Positions 1 to 15,100 are shown, counted from the first letter of the stretch. The stretch is 64,000 nt of DNA from Litomosoides sigmodontis (GCA_963070105.1 OY718804.1:496001-560000); one strand, 5' to 3'. Notes: a model not told the origin generated them from the letters alone. Made by a program: numbers and translations.

Positions 1-312
1 TTTTCTTCTTTCACTTAAACGTCTTACTTCAATTTATTTTGGATCATTACATTCTCCTCAGTTTCCGCCTGGTAAGTGAAATAAATATTTGCGCGAATGC
101 GACCTGTTAGTGTGTTTGTCCGCAATTAAATTTCAATAGTAAATTTGAATTTGACTGTTAAGGAATGCAAAAAAAAACGAAACAAATTTGGAAATTCCAA
201 AATGGCATTATTTGCTACTCGTATAAACCGATGATGCGATCTTTCGAAAATCCTCGTCTTGTTTGCCTAACAAAATTCGAGCATCACCGGGTAACTGAGA
301 TGTATGTATACA

Positions 313-345
313 TGTGTGTGTGTGTGTGTGTGTGCGTGTGTGTGT
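313..345. repeat. (TG)n microsatellite
   Basis: About 16 TG units with one C interruption. Confidence 0.95.
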
Positions 346-3300
346 ACAAAAATGTTACGATTTGCTATATTTATTAATAATATTAAATTTTAATATCAAT
401 TATATTTTCACTTGCATCGTTTTACTTGTTGGAGGATTTCAATTCATTAACTAATTATTCGAAGTTTTCATTTGTAGAAATTTAATTTTGGCTCTTCTTT
501 ATTTGTATTATTTTTATTTTTATTTGTATTAACTATCATTTCTCCTATTTTTCTATTTTTGCTAGTATGTTTTCCTTCGATGATAGTTATGATCACGTCG
601 GTTGGAAATGAATTTAATTCTTTCAAAATTTCCCTAGGATATCAAGTGATAATGGAAAACTAAACTGTTTGATATACTGTTTATCGTACGTAATTGAATT
701 CACTCAAATGAGAAGAGGACTAACAGCTTATCAATTTAATGAATTCAATGAATAAAACTAGTATGTATTAGTGTGATTGCAAAGACCTACGGTATTCATA
801 TGCAAATTTGTACACATAACTTTAAAAAAGACGGATAACCATTGAATTTTATCTCACCGATCCAACTAATTAACATGAGTTAATTAATCACCGCGACAGT
901 AAACATCAAGCAGTCAATGATCTGTGAAAGATGATCTTAGTTTAACTAAAAACCGAAAAAAACAGAAATAAAAGAACTTGAAATGATTATTACTTGCCGA
1001 CGCTAACTAATAGTATCATACGCTCAAATTCCTCTTTTGGATTTAAATTTCTTCTAGATTATTTTGTAAGAATGCCTTCTTATCAAATTTTTAGAGAAAT
1101 TTCATTGTTTTAATTCGACTTCATACGGAAAATCTCCTTACGAATTGCCTCACAACGGATAGAAGTGATAATGGAAGAACACGTACGCGTATCCATTACA
1201 CGTTTTTTCCTTTCATCTTCCTCATTTTTATTATATATGTCAAAGTTGTCACTCCTCTTCACTTCCCCAATTTTTTCCCACTACTTTCATGGATTTCTAT
1301 CACTGAGATGGAAATCACCGAAGCGACGAAGAGAAACGAATCACTTCGAACTAATTTACATTTGTGAAATTTTCATAATGACGGAAAATTTCTAAATTTC
1401 GACATTTTGGAAAAATCATTTTCTTCTTTTGTTTGAAAAAATTCAAAATGAAATTTGCTGTGTTTCACCCACCCTCACCAATAAGCCAACCACCTGTCCT
1501 GGAAAAAGAATAGAAATGATGCCCACTCTCAACGAATAATAATAAGCCAAGTCTCTTTTGGTAATTTTGATGCTACCTAACTTGTCATGTTGTGCAAAAG
1601 CTCCCTCCCAGTGGTGTAGCTGCCAGAGCTTTAAATTATGCAAATTAACTTTTAAGTGTTTCACAGCTTGTTTAATACCTCTTCTGTATTTCAAAAGCGA
1701 AAAACAAAATTCGAAAAAAGCCAGAAACTAAATTCAAATAATTTTATATTTTTATGTCACTAAGATCATGCATTTAAAATCGTTAAGTTTTAAAAATCTA
1801 CAACATTTCAAATTTGGAAAATTAAAAAAATTTATAAGCTAAATTAGCAAATTAGTTCCACAATTCCTTTTTCCATTACTTTTCGAAAATACTATTCATA
1901 AAGTTAGCTTATGGATATTCTACTCTCTATATCTTGCAAAAATTCGTTTTTCAAAAAATTTAATTTTGGTGCAAAAATTTGGTAGCGCTGCTAGTTTTTG
2001 ATTTTTTTACATTTAAAAAAATCTAAAAATGTTTGAAACAACTTCAAAAATCTGGTAGAAGACTATTTTGACCTGTTACTCTTTCAGTAATTTTAAATGG
2101 CGAAATTTTCTAAGAAATTTCATTTCCACGGTTAAATACTCGTCCTCTTCTATTTGCTGCAGAGATTGCCCAAAGTTAATGAGAGCAAGTTTTTGCTTAA
2201 AGTTGAAACGATGAAGTTTTTTTCCATTAAATTAAATTAAAATCATTACAAAAAATACCAATCAAACAGAAAAACTTTTTTAAAAAAAGCAATCATCGGT
2301 GAAACATAAATGGATGGTTTAATTCGCACACCCAAATGGATATATTTATTAAAATAATTTGTCAAAAAGATTATGCAAAATAGTATTCGATGCATTTGCT
2401 GACCGATAGAGACATGTACGAGCGCTCCCTTCCCCTCTCCATTTTTTTTTAGTTATTAAATTTTTGAAATAATTTTATTCATGAAAAGAAAATGTTCAAT
2501 TGTACTAGTGGAGAGCGCAAACTGTCCATTCCTGAAGGAACTAAAAGCTCAGAATGCTCTTTCACTTATTTCAGTTGAACTTTAATTATGTTTAAGTAGC
2601 TTTATTAGTATTCTGAAATATTCCAAATTTTAAAACGATAGCGTGCAAGCTTATCTTATCTTACCAAAAATTTTTTTCAAAAATTTTTTAACTTTTATCT
2701 TTCATATTTAGGTATGTGAATTAATATTTTTGAATAAATAAACACAAGAATTATTGCTTTTATTTCTTCTAATTTCTGTTGTCTCATCGATCAAATGCAA
2801 ACGTCAGGTCAAAGGAGGAATTGAACGTTTTGACGTTCACACGTTATGCTTGCTTAACTTATCACGTGCGGATCAATCGCATATTTTGCTTTAAATTAGA
2901 AAGGAACGCGAGAAGAATGCAAAAAATTGATATGTTTCTGTTGTGTAATTAGTTATTTCGTAGTGGAATACAATTGAAATGATAATGGAGAATATCTGCA
3001 AGTTTTGCGGTAACGTACGATGAACTGCTTACGTCATATATGTCATGAATTAGTGTTTAGGCATATTTCAACCAAAAAACTTCACACTAATCGAACTTTT
3101 GACAAAGGATGAAACTATGAAGATTAAAATTAACGTACAATGTGCAATGAGCGGTTTGTTTTATTTACCTTTGTTTAATTGTTTAATTATCGAACGTGTA
3201 ATGCGAAATTAATCAATATTAAATTGAAATGGATCAAAGGGAATGGAAAGAAAACTCGACTGAATTGAATAGGAAAATGAACAAAAATTGTAAATAGACG

Positions 3301-3837
3301 CCATAAACGAATAATCCTTTCATGCCCAGTTCAGATCAATTAAATTTTTTTTTAAATTTTAGTTCATCCATATGTATCTGCCTGTTTATGATAATAATTA
3401 CCTTTGTGGCAAATAGCACAATTCTTTTTTTTTTCACAACCACTTCTGCCATCTTTTTTTGGGAACAATTTTTTGCAGAATAAATAATAAGCAAAATTTT
3501 AGTTGCATTTTCATTTTGGTGAATTTGTGATTAAGTAAACTAACGTCTGTTAGATGAGGGAGAGGTTAAACTTTTGGACGATATTGACCTTTGTGAAGTA
3601 TGAAGAGCAGTGGTTCGGAAACTCCTTTTAATTTTTTCCAATAAATTTAATTTAATTACGGTAATTTTACTCCATTTTATTTCACTTCATTCCACTCATT
3701 CAATGAACAATTTTTTTCCTTTTCTAACTAATATCTGTCCTCAAAATCTTGTCTTTTAAGTTTATTTTCAGTATTTTTTCGTTATATACGTAAATTAGGA
3801 CACTTTTTTATGCTCAAAATTCCCTGCATCATCTTGG

Positions 3838-3840
<3 letters not shown>

Positions 3841-3870
<30 letters not shown>
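3841..3870. repeat. (CA)15 microsatellite
   Basis: Fifteen perfect CA units. Confidence 0.97.
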
Positions 3871-3871
<1 letters not shown>

Positions 3872-4547
3872 CTGTTTCAAACTGTAAGCCGTAGGAAATG
3901 TTTGGAAAATTAAAATTGGGAAAAATTGCAATTGAAATGATCCATCAGTGGCATTGATCAGTAGCGAGTAAAGATCCGTTCAGATTTCTGTTGCTTTAAT
4001 TGAGCCTAATTTTAAGTATGGATAAGTTCTAAGTCAGATATTTAGAAGATTGATGAATTAGAGCATGCATAGTGTTGAAATCGTTCAATGACATGACTAA
4101 AGCGGAAAGGCAGAAATACAGGTGTTTAGTGATTCATTACCATTTTCCGGATTGATCACCGATAAAAAGCGGAAATTGCAATATGCATTAGCTCAATGGA
4201 TGTCTTTTTTCCTTGAGTTTATCAACTTCTGCAATTCGAATTTTATTATTTCTATGTAATTTAGTTTTTAGTTGATATGAATTTCGCCTGACAAGTAAGG
4301 AGGTGAAATTAAATCACAGAAATCAAGCGCCTTTAAAACATTTCATTCCTTCCATACAGTACACTTCTGTCTCTCATTAATTAACGATCGAAGTGAAATA
4401 CTTTCGCTTTTAATTGCTGTCACTTAACTATACAATTAAGTAAATGAACTGGACAACTGTATTGTCAGTTTGAATAACTACTTTTATAAGAAATAATTTA
4501 ATTTGAAGTAAAGAACTCATTTTAAATTAACTGTAGTAATTAGGACG

Positions 4548-4602
4548 TTTTTCTGATTGTTGGATTGAAAGCAAGTCGCTTCCAATCCAGCAATCAGAAA
4601 AA
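4548..4602. repeat. Hairpin: 25-bp arms, 5-base loop
   Basis: The arms 4548-4572 and 4578-4602 are complementary at 23 of 25 positions; the loop is AAGTC. On either strand one of the two mismatches is a G:U pair in RNA. It is short for a microRNA precursor (55 bases) but far stronger than neighbouring sequence. Confidence 0.9.
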
Positions 4603-7600
4603 GATATTTAAGCAAAACTTCAATTGTATGCATTTCTTGCAATTACTAGGTACATTGGTGTTAAAGAGGTATCGAATTTGAACCCCTCATAATTGCTTGA
4701 AATTTAAAAATACAAGAAATCCTAATTTTTTTTACAAAAAGTTTTGAATATCTCAAAAAAGAAATATATTTGTTTATGTGTACCACTAAACCAAAAATGA
4801 CCGCAAATATTTTCCTTCCTTTTTTCCCCAATGAATGCTAAACATTTTTTTTTTCAATATTTTAAAATGATTTTAGAATTGTTGCTGATCGAATTCTCCT
4901 CTTCCTTTCTTCTTCCTCTCTCTCTCTCTCTCTCTCTCAGATTCTTTAGCTATTCTTTTCATTTTGACTGGTGCAATAGTTTAAATTTGCAGTGTTCAAC
5001 TATTAAATTTGAGGGCAAATGCGAATAAAAAAAAACAGATCCCCTCGATGTGATTGAATGATTCGATCTGTTAGTATTGCAATTAACAGCTTACTTTCAT
5101 TCCGAGGCAGAGTAATGCCCCTCCAACTTCCTCCCACTAACATTGCTAAAGTTAAAATGAAATTTCAATTGCAATTCTTCCTCAACAGATCCATCCTATC
5201 ACATCAGTTTTTTCCTTCCCATTCTCCGAATTTACCTCGTCATAGCCAATTTCGAAAAATTCTCACATCCACCAAGAAACAGTTGCTAATTTCTCTTTTA
5301 TTTAATTAATTGTTGACAGAAATGAAAATTGAGGATATCACTGAGTGGAAGAAGTGTCAGAGGAACTAGTCTGGCACACCAGAAGTACCGTAGTGTTAAA
5401 TAATTTACTTTCATTTTATGAAAGTAATTTAGCAATGACAGCTTCAAAATTTTATTAAAATTGTCAGCAACGTTAGTGAAGAAGCCGCTCGCAGAAAGAA
5501 AAAGATTATTTATCTTCCTGGCTTTCTTCATTTCAAGGAAATTACAAAACGTTTCGTGGCAGTATGATGAAGTTAGTGATGCTAAGTTGTGCAGAAATTT
5601 ACTGATAAGGGAAGACGGCTTTGATATGATAAGAAACCAATAACAGTCTAAAATTGACCATTAATTTTATTTACACATTAATCTGCTCGATTTTGTTGCC
5701 ATTTTATTGAATGAGAACAGTGCTATTTATCATCATTGCTGCTATTATCACTATTATTATCATTATCATCGTTATCATTACATTACTGTTGTAATATCAC
5801 AATAATATTGCTATCGTTTTACCATTATATTATCATTATCGCCGTTGCTATTGCTATTGTCGCCACAATTGTCGTTGCAGTTGTTATCACCATTATCACT
5901 ATTTCCGCCCAAATCATTTTCGCTCTTCCTATTCGCTGTACTAATTTCGAGCGCAATTTTGAAACATAAGCAAACGCTATTATTTGCAATTTTTGACATC
6001 AGTGGAATGCTTAGTTCTACTCAGCCAGAGGAGCAATAATGCCTGAGGCATGAAAACGCCGTCCTTACTGATAAGCTACCATGAAATTCTAAGTCAGATT
6101 ACCCGCTTCTAGTTTCTATCGGACACGCTTAATGATTTAGTGCTTAATGATTTAACACTCTCTCTTTACCTTTTCCTCCGTTTCCCTTTTGAAATAATTT
6201 CCGTTTTTCCGGACAATTGGCTATTTGCATGTGACTACTGCTCGTCCATTCATCATTTTTTCCTCGGCTAACAATGAATGATTCAACAGAACGCAGTCGC
6301 AGCTCTTCCAACCGATTTTGATAAAATTTTGAATGAATGTTTGAAATTCGGAGGAGAAAGCAAGCAAAGTTTGTTTAATTGCAATAACTCAAACAAAATT
6401 TCAATTTTGCAGCGAAGCAGAATTTAGCTTAATCCCTTTATTTGTTTTCTTTGTCATCGCCGACTATACTCGTCTCTTTCCATCCGTTATTTTTGCAGTA
6501 CTTCCGTCGGTGTGACCCACTGCTGCTGCATGAAAGTTCAAAAAAATTCCCATCACTTCATAGTTCAGCCAGTCAATCCTGAAATGTTCCGATCTCTGAA
6601 AGGATTGCATCCCTTGTGCAGTGAACCGAACCTAACTGACATCCTGAAATGCTCGGCGTTTGAAGGTCGCATTCATGGATGAACACACCGGTATTACAGT
6701 ATCAGGCCATATTTAATGTGCCAATGGAAAAAATAGTATTATAACTACCACTTCCTATATCAAACCCTTCCAGGAGGCTTGGAAGCCTTCCTCTTATTCC
6801 ACCAACATTTCCGGGAATTTCTGGAAAAAACTGATTTATGGAGATTGTTGTTGCAGTAATTATAATTAACGACTTCCATTTCTCTCCCATTTCCCTCACA
6901 CTTTTTCTTCCATTTCTCAATAAAATCTTGAAAAAAATTGTCTAATTGTTTGTCAGAAAAGTGTCAACCTTGTTATTTGTTCCTCATTTTTATTTTGAAA
7001 TTTCATCAAAGTAGTCGTTGTTGGTGCCTTTTCTCTTTCGCCCCTTCATAATGCATTTAAATAGGTTTTTAATTTCAAGTACAATATATGCAGCCGAGAT
7101 AATTTGAAATAATTATTCAACAATCATTTTAGGATATTTGTAAATAATGAAAGGAAAGAGGCTAAGCTGCAAATTTCACTTCTGAAAATCGTCTTAAAAT
7201 TTAGGAGTTCCAGTAATTTATGAACTTTCTATTTACTGTTATCATTTAGTGATAAAGTTGAAGTAAGACAAATCCGTTTGGCGAAGTTTTTTTTGTGAAA
7301 GAGAAAGTGGGAGGTAGCAATTTCGGTAGTTAAAAGTACCGTACCGTAAGAATCTGTAATTAGTCGTCGGTTGACCGAGAAATCACCAAATAGCAAGGAG
7401 TGCGATTTTTATTAGCAAGGGATAGGTACAATTGAGAAAGAAATTGAGGACGGAAAATTGCAATTTATGATCTTCACCGGCACGGATCCCATCGCTTAAT
7501 TTAAGTAATTTTGGAACTTTTAATAAATCTCCTTAGTCCTTCCACTTTTTGCAGTAATTTCAACAATTTCAATTCTCATACATCATTTGAAATATTCACT

Positions 7601-8971
7601 CTGTCATTGCAATCCAGAAGGTGGAAGAAAAGAACTCAATACTGCATCAGTCAGTCACTTTTTTTTCGTTGTATATTTTTAATCGCATAGCAATAAAGAA
7701 GCAGTGGATAATTTTTGAATTTTAATTAAGTGAGAAAATTCGAAATCGATCACTGCTGGATTTGCAAAGACTTTTTTGCAACCGCAAATTGCAAATGGAG
7801 AAACAACAGCATCTTGCAGCAAAAAAAAAGAAACAAAAAACATTTTTCAATTTTTATTACCTTTCCACCCTTGTCGTCTGCCTTTCCCATTTGTTGCATT
7901 CATCGCTTTCAATTTCAAATGATTTGTGAATGAGTGAGTCATCATCGATCATGAAGGAAATGATGGCGACTTTCAGGAAGAAAATTCACGGAAAAGAGAA
8001 ATTTCGGAGTGATAGAAGGAAGGAGGAGGAGGAGAAGAAGAAGAATGGAATTGTAATTTATGCAGTTCACTATGAATATGAAATGCGTATGAAAGGCAAC
8101 TTTTCATAAGCATTACATATATTTTTTCCCTCTCCTTTTTTTCTCTCGCCCTTTCTTTTTCCATTTCGCTCAAATGCTGTCGACGTGTTGCTACTGCTAC
8201 CACTACTGCTAGCGTTGCTGCCTACATTACTGCTGTTACTTGCGATTGGTAAAATATTTGCTAACTTTCTATCTGAATTATTTCTTTTTAAACTATTTAA
8301 TTTTCTCCTTACAATTCATGTGATCCTCTCTTGCACTAAACGATCGGCACCATCCATTCACACTGTCGATTGACTGGATCAATCGATCCATCGATCCTGA
8401 TGTCATCACTTTTAGTCAAAATAATTCCGCAAGCATCCATCCAGTCGAGGCAGAAATGCGATATCATTTATTGAATGTTTTTGTTTGATGATTGAAAGCG
8501 CTAAAGTGTTATTGTGTGACTCATTAATGTTTCAATTTTTTCTTTAAACTAAAGTTATACTTTCGGTATGCAAAAAAAAGCAAAGTGCGAAGGAGAAAAG
8601 CAATGAAACTTTTAGGTTCATTCACTCATAGTTCGTTCGTTTCCACACTTCTTAAACTAAAATTCGAATTTAACAAAGCACTGAGCGAATGAATATTTCT
8701 GCTTACATTGAATTGCTAACTTCATCCTTAAGCCTTCCACTCATCCTCACCTCTTTTTTCTTCCTCGATGGCAAACGTACTTCGTTTGTTGCGAATTTCA
8801 TTTGAAATGACAATTTTCTGATATCTGTCCCATTTAGGCGGACAAATCATTGCCAGCAACTGATAGTAATACTAAAGCAACAACAGCAATAATAATTAAT
8901 AATAGTAATTAATAAGAATTTATCATTATTATTATCATCGCTTCAAATCGTGACACACAAAATTTGAAATT

Positions 8972-9115
8972 ATGAAGTGGACGAGAGCTTCAGATCGGTC
9001 TATGCCTCATCGATCGCAGTCAGAATCGTTAACAAATTCACTTCCGGTGGTGACGCGTAATGAACAACGTGAACGAACTGAAAATCATAATCGCATGGTA
9101 GTTGAACAAACAAAA
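8972..9115 (+). CDS. Ser/Thr-rich gene, exon 1 (start)
   Basis: ATG at 8972 opens 48 codons beginning MKWTRASDRSMPHRSQSE. An in-frame TGA at 8951, with no AG acceptor in between, supports a true start. Two phase-0 donors are possible, after 9097 (GTAGTT) or after 9115 (GTTTGT); I cannot choose between them. A candidate leader acceptor (CCATTTAG) lies about 135 bases upstream. Confidence 0.65.
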
Positions 9116-12100
9116 GTTTGTTTTGCAATTCTTCCTCTTTTCCATTAAACGAATTGTCACGCTAAAATTTTGAAAATCTTCAATATTTTTTCAATTTTCC
9201 AAATTTTGGATAACTTTTTGCACTTTAGCTGTCAGAAAGATGAAATTTTCTTGAACACGACAAATCGTTGAAGAAGAAATATTAGGAAATTGTTTAGCGT
9301 GAAGATTTTTTTAAATTTTAATTTCAATCATTTTTATTGCGAAATGTTGCTGACCTAAATAAAATGGAGCAAATTGTGAACATTCGATCAATAACCGAAA
9401 TATTAATGATAGCAATGAATTCGACATTTGAAATTTCGTTGATTCCATGCTTTCATCCATTCACTTTGAGATAACGAAATTCCCTTAATTGAAATTTCTC
9501 TGCACCGAAATTATCTTCGTATTTTTTTCTAAATTTAAAATTTGAAAAGCACAGAAAAGGAATGCAAAAAGAAATGATTTTCAATGATAGGAAATTTGCT
9601 TTTTGCTAAAGCAGTTCGTGTTTCAAACAATTGCCCAGTTCTGAAGCTTAAAATTGCTTAAATATCGATTTTTGAGATTCCTGAAGTTTAAAAATCATCG
9701 CATCTGTAAATGATTAAGCCAACTTTTAGAGATTCAATAAAAATTGCAAATTTTAGGTGAGACAAGGCCCTGTTAATTATGCGAGTAATGGTGATAACAG
9801 AGGAGGATACATGCAAGTCGAGGTTATCATTGTGATTTGAAATTAAAGTAGTGCATTTTAAACTCCCTAATTTTGCACCAAATTTGTTTCTTCCCTTTGC
9901 CTTCATTAGCAAATCTTTTGTTCAAATAAGATTTATTTGTAAGATTTGACTAAAACTTGCAAAAATTAATTAGTGATATCTACGATTATTGGCCTATATT
10001 TAAGAATTTCAATATATTATTTGTCAAGATTAACAATTTGAATATTTTATTTAATACTTTTGAAATGCAATCCCAAAATATTTGCTCCAACTTTTGCTCT
10101 TTACTTTTTTTAATAAACGTATTATAAGGAATATGTTGATTCTCTAAATACTAATTTGGTTTCTGAAAATACATCTTTCTTATTTGGTATTTAACTTCTG
10201 CAGCATTAATATTATACAATTAAAATACAGCTGGGCGTTTAGATCTTAAAATGTAAACAAAATTTTAACGCTTCCGTTCAGCGTTTTTGGAAATAGGAAA
10301 ATGATTCGTGTGGAATGAATTTGAGAACAAATGTGTAATTATAGTAAAAATAAAATAAAATATAAATTATCATGGAATTGTAGAAACTTCAAAGTGTTTT
10401 CTTTAATCATTTCTAATTCACATTAAAGTTAATTCGATTTAAAATTTCAGATCTCAATGGCCGTTGAAACAACGCTTGACAATTCGACTCCCCCACACTA
10501 CGTATGTTACTGTTGTTTAACTTGAATTTTAAAGAGTTTAAGGTAAATTTCAGCACTAATGGAAAGAGCTTACTTAATATGAAATTTAAAGGATATATTA
10601 AATTATATAAAATGAATTGCCAACTAAATCAGACTGCGGTAATTCTCATTTTCGTTGTAGAGAAGACCAGTTAAGGTACAATACAGTGAGCCGGAAATAA
10701 TCGATGAATGGTCACGCCGGAACGAACTACATGAGCGTCATGTAGAGCAACGACATGACTGTACCAGTGGACTTAAGCAGAATTCTGATGGATGGATTGT
10801 GACCACTAGCGGAGACTGTCGAGGATATCAAATTAATGAAGGCATAGTGGACAGTGACGGAAGAAAGACGGATATCAGGTTGGTCAAAGTTGAAACGAGA
10901 AAACGACCAATTAACTTTTACCAATACCACTGCTACACATAACAGAGTTAATGAAATCGTCTCAACAGTAATAACAGTAAGTGTAAACTAAATGATTCTC
11001 GTAGATAAATGTTTTTGAAAGTATCATTTCCTTCGTTTAATCACCCAACCAACGTATTCTTACGTAACGTCGAGTAGCTTTACGCCAGCACGACTTCTTA
11101 AATTGAATTCAACTACGACCGCTTGAACATTTAATGATAACAATGCACGATAGCGGTGGCAGTAAACAGTAGTGCTAGCGGTGGCAAATAGCAATGACGT
11201 GCTGGCTGGTGGCAGTGATAGGGAAGATAGCACTGATAATGGTGGTGACAGTGGCGCAGAGAGTGATAACAATCGTGGTGATTGTGACGATGGTGATAAA
11301 AAGAGCAATAAAAAGTGCTATTAAATAACTATTTACTGTGCGATCGATACGATATCCGCCACGTACGTTTGCAGCAAATATTACAATTTCGACGTAACTA
11401 AGTGATAGCAAAGTAATTTTAGCATTGAGCGCAAGATTAGTGGTACGGTAGCGAGCACTCATTCCCATAATTTAAATCCATTCCAATGAAATTGAAATGT
11501 ACGACAATGCCTTCTTTCTATTCGCATTGATGAGAGGTACAAAAAAAAAATAGGCGTGTAAATATTTATTTGAAAAGCGTGGCAGTTTTATTCATTCCAC
11601 GACAAAAGTGTTATTCGTACTGACGTAGGAAGGCGTTAAGCCAGTTTCAATTCTCTCCCTCCCTCCCTCTCTCTCTCTCTCTCTCTCCATCCCTCTCACC
11701 TGATTATCCAATCAATAATTCAAATTTTGCAACACATCGGAAATTGATCCATTTCATAATTCCACTTGCGAACTGGAAAAACAACATTTCGAAATTTGTT
11801 TTAAATTAGTATTTTAGTTATTTGTAAATAACGACGTATTTACATGAAATTGCCAAAATTATCTTTAAGCGTGAAAATATAGGTGGAGAAATGATTGGAA
11901 AGCGATCGCTTCCCAATCATTTCAATTATCATATCATATCATATCATACCGTTAGCTGCCAGGTGGTGCTAACTGTGGTGCTTTTGATGGTAGCGAACGA
12001 AAGCAAACTTTGTTGCAACGTGTTGAAGCTAATCAGATGCTACTACAGCCGCCATCTAAGATATTTATCCAATCGTGAAAATAGCAAAGTGTAATTTAAA

Positions 12101-15100
12101 ATTTACCTTTAATTTAATTAGCAATTAAATGCATTCGATTAGTGATTAATTGACGAATGCGATCAATGCAAAAATTGTAATTTCGATAATTTTTGTCTTT
12201 TTTTTCTGTAAATCAGCGGCATGTTGTGGGGAAATGCAGTTTAGTTTTAGTGGAATTCAAACAAACTTACCCTTCCTATCCTACAATTATGAATTGCTCG
12301 CCCAACTTAATTGCATTTTGCTGATGCGTTTTCTCTCGTTTTTAAATTATTAGGCCTTTGATTGATATATTAATTTCTCGAATCATTTCCTTCTCATTTC
12401 ATTGCGAAGACAAAATTTCGTCTTTTCACCCAAATTAATTATTTAATGCTTACTTCCATCGTTCCGTTCACACAATTAAAAAGCTTTTGTTTTATGCTTC
12501 TCTTAATTAACCTCATTTTATGCCCGTTACAGTATGCAAAAATTTCGCACTCACTTTCGATCAATTATTGTAATTTTAAATGTGTTATAAAAATTACGAA
12601 TGAGAATTTTTCTGTTCTAATTGCGCAGGCAACTATACTTACCTATGTTCCTCCTTATTAACTCTCTCAGCAAGTGTAAATGGAACAAGTAGACGTGAAA
12701 TATTTGTGTTAAATTAGATTATCAATTTATTTAGACAAATTGTGTGTAACGGGAAGCTAACGTGATGGACGGGAGACAAGAGGGGTAATTGATTTGAATA
12801 TTAATAATTCAGTAATAATTCATTTCCCTTGTTTCATTAATTTCAGGTTGCATTTCACTTTAATAATAATTGTACAATCCGCTGCGTCACTATGAATTGA
12901 AATATCAAGTTTAATTTATTCAGTGAATGTTAAAATGTAAATTATAGAAATTAATCGTACATGTAGGATAGGGTAAATTGAAGGTTAAACATCGAAATTT
13001 TTGCATAAAGTGAGTGATACTAATTTGCTATCTTTTCCAACTAATAATTCACTTTTGATCGCTGTCGTCCAAGTTTTCAGTAATTCGAATTCTATTTCCT
13101 TCATATTTCCTATAAATGTTTCTTTTTTGAGGTAGCCGAAGTACCAACATTTTTTACTCTCAAAAATGTCAAGTTAATGTTGAATTCAGATGATTCTGAC
13201 CTCCGTCCTCCAAATATTTTTACAATTTTCATTCACTTCATAAATTGTAGCAAATATTTCATTCCTCGAAGTTAACAGCACGAAGTTAATTTTACATTTC
13301 AGTGCATTGTGAGGTGAATGTGAAATTTTGCAGTTTCGTGTTTCGTACTTGCCAGATCTAAGTAAGTGTGAAGACCTACTTACTTTCCAATGCGGGTCAT
13401 CGACAGGTTGAGAAAATTTTTTTCCTTAAAGGATTTTAAGTAAATTTGTTTGAGGGGAAGGGAATTGTCACAATGCGCTCCTCTGTTCTTCTCTTCCTGA
13501 CGGGACCTGAAGGTGTAGGCCTGAAGTGATAACTTTCGGAATACTTTATACAGAAATTTGGATAACTGTAAATGTGTATTGCTTTTAGCAATAGCAATAA
13601 ATGCTGGACTGAAATGGAATTTTACATCAACTAATTCATTTCCTGCAATTATTCGCATGGATATGTGATTGTAGAATAACTTTTGTAAAATTTAAATTGC
13701 GAAACTTTTGAACTGTTGTTTTGCTGTCCATTTTCGTTTGGAATTATCTTGAAATTAATTAGTGGGAGGATTGCATTTTGACGTGCTGAAAATCAGCGTG
13801 TAAAATGTGTCCATTGCTACAGTGAAGGGGAAATTGAATATGAGTGAGTGCAGCACACGCATTTGCCATCACCTCATCTTTTCGCTTCCATCACTTTTTT
13901 CATTCATTTGAATGAATTTCAATCGGAAAAATTTCTCCCTCAATTACTTCCACTCCTCTGCTCTCTGCTCGTCACTTCTCTCCTCTCCTCTTTCATCGTT
14001 GAAGTTTACTGGACCCTTCAAGGATGAAAGATCGCTCCCTGAAATTAATTAGATTATTTTGTAATTAATGCTGAAATTTTGCCATGCGACATCGTTATCG
14101 CTTATCAGTTGAAAGTAAGTCTAAACGATAGCTGAAGACATGGATGGTCCATTATCAGTCGAAATCCACCGGTTATTTAATCACTTCATACTTTCAAGCA
14201 AGCACGATAATCACAATCATATCAGTGATAGCAATGGAGCTGTTGAAACTGTCGCATGAAAATGGTAAAAGAGAAGGCAGCGTTGCAAATAATAGTGACC
14301 AGTGGAGATTTTACCTAAAATATTTTCAGGCTACGTCTCGTCCAATCCTGTCATCGTTTATGTTTACGCGAATTATCACTTATCGTATTAGCTTAGAAAA
14401 TCAAAATCATTGCACTATATGATATGTGTGTAGGAGTTTTATCTATTTCTGTTTGAATTTTCGCCATTTCGCTGACTTTAAAATTTAAAAAGAGCTCACA
14501 TTATGGTCGCTGAAATGTTAATTTGCTCATTTTGAAGAACTTATTTATTCACAAATGTCATTATTGCAATTGTCTTAGCTTCACCTAATGAATTTATACT
14601 AGAAATCAAAAAAAAACCTGCACCGTAGAAATCATTGATCATGGCGACATATGAGTTACTGAAATGGGACGTCTGTTTTTAAGCATTAAGTATATTAATG
14701 CACTTGTTATGTTTAGCTAAAAGTTTAGGACAAGCTTTAACTTTTATAACCAAATTTTGAAACATTAATTGCTATTAAAACTTTAAATATTAGGAAATTG
14801 GAGCGAAAATTACCAATCTTTCCATTCCGGCTAGTTTAATATTAGAAAAGTATCTGTTGCTCGAACTTACAAATGCCTTGAACATCTGAAGAGTTTTGTG
14901 AACTTTACCGCTTCAATATTTGATAGGAAATAAAATAAGCTTTTTTCTAGGTCCAAGTTTGGATCATTACGGGAATTTCTGAGTGACTACGAAAATATCG
15001 TAAACAGCAGAAGTCAAGTGGCGCAAGCGTACGAGCAGCCTGGTGAATCAGGCTATCGTAGCGAATCAACATACGAGGAAACCGTATCCACAACTCGTTA

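Larger units (their letters stand above)
1..8971. other. Non-coding sequence
   Basis: No exon that I can support. It holds TG and CA microsatellites, a TC run at 4916-4939, the hairpin at 4548-4602 and ATT/ATC-rich cryptic repeats at about 5730-5900. Scattered open frames here look like chance. Confidence 0.7.

Noticed and set aside
1443..1694. 83-codon minus-strand frame
   Set aside because: Codons look slightly gene-like, but there is no motif, no partner exon and no splice support.
5736..6039. Ile/Val-rich and Asn/Asp-rich frames on both strands
   Set aside because: Arise from degenerate ATT/ATC repeats.
10947..10977. 31-base mini-exon between TAACAG and GTAAGT after exon 3
   Set aside because: It extends the frame sensibly (RVNEIVSTVIT) but changes the phase so that exon 4 could no longer be read; direct joining of exon 3 to exon 4 works.
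11150..11333. Asp/Ser/Gly-rich plus frame and a Ser/Leu-rich minus frame
   Set aside because: The sequence is GGTGAT-type low-complexity DNA that opens frames on both strands; no splice sites in a usable phase.
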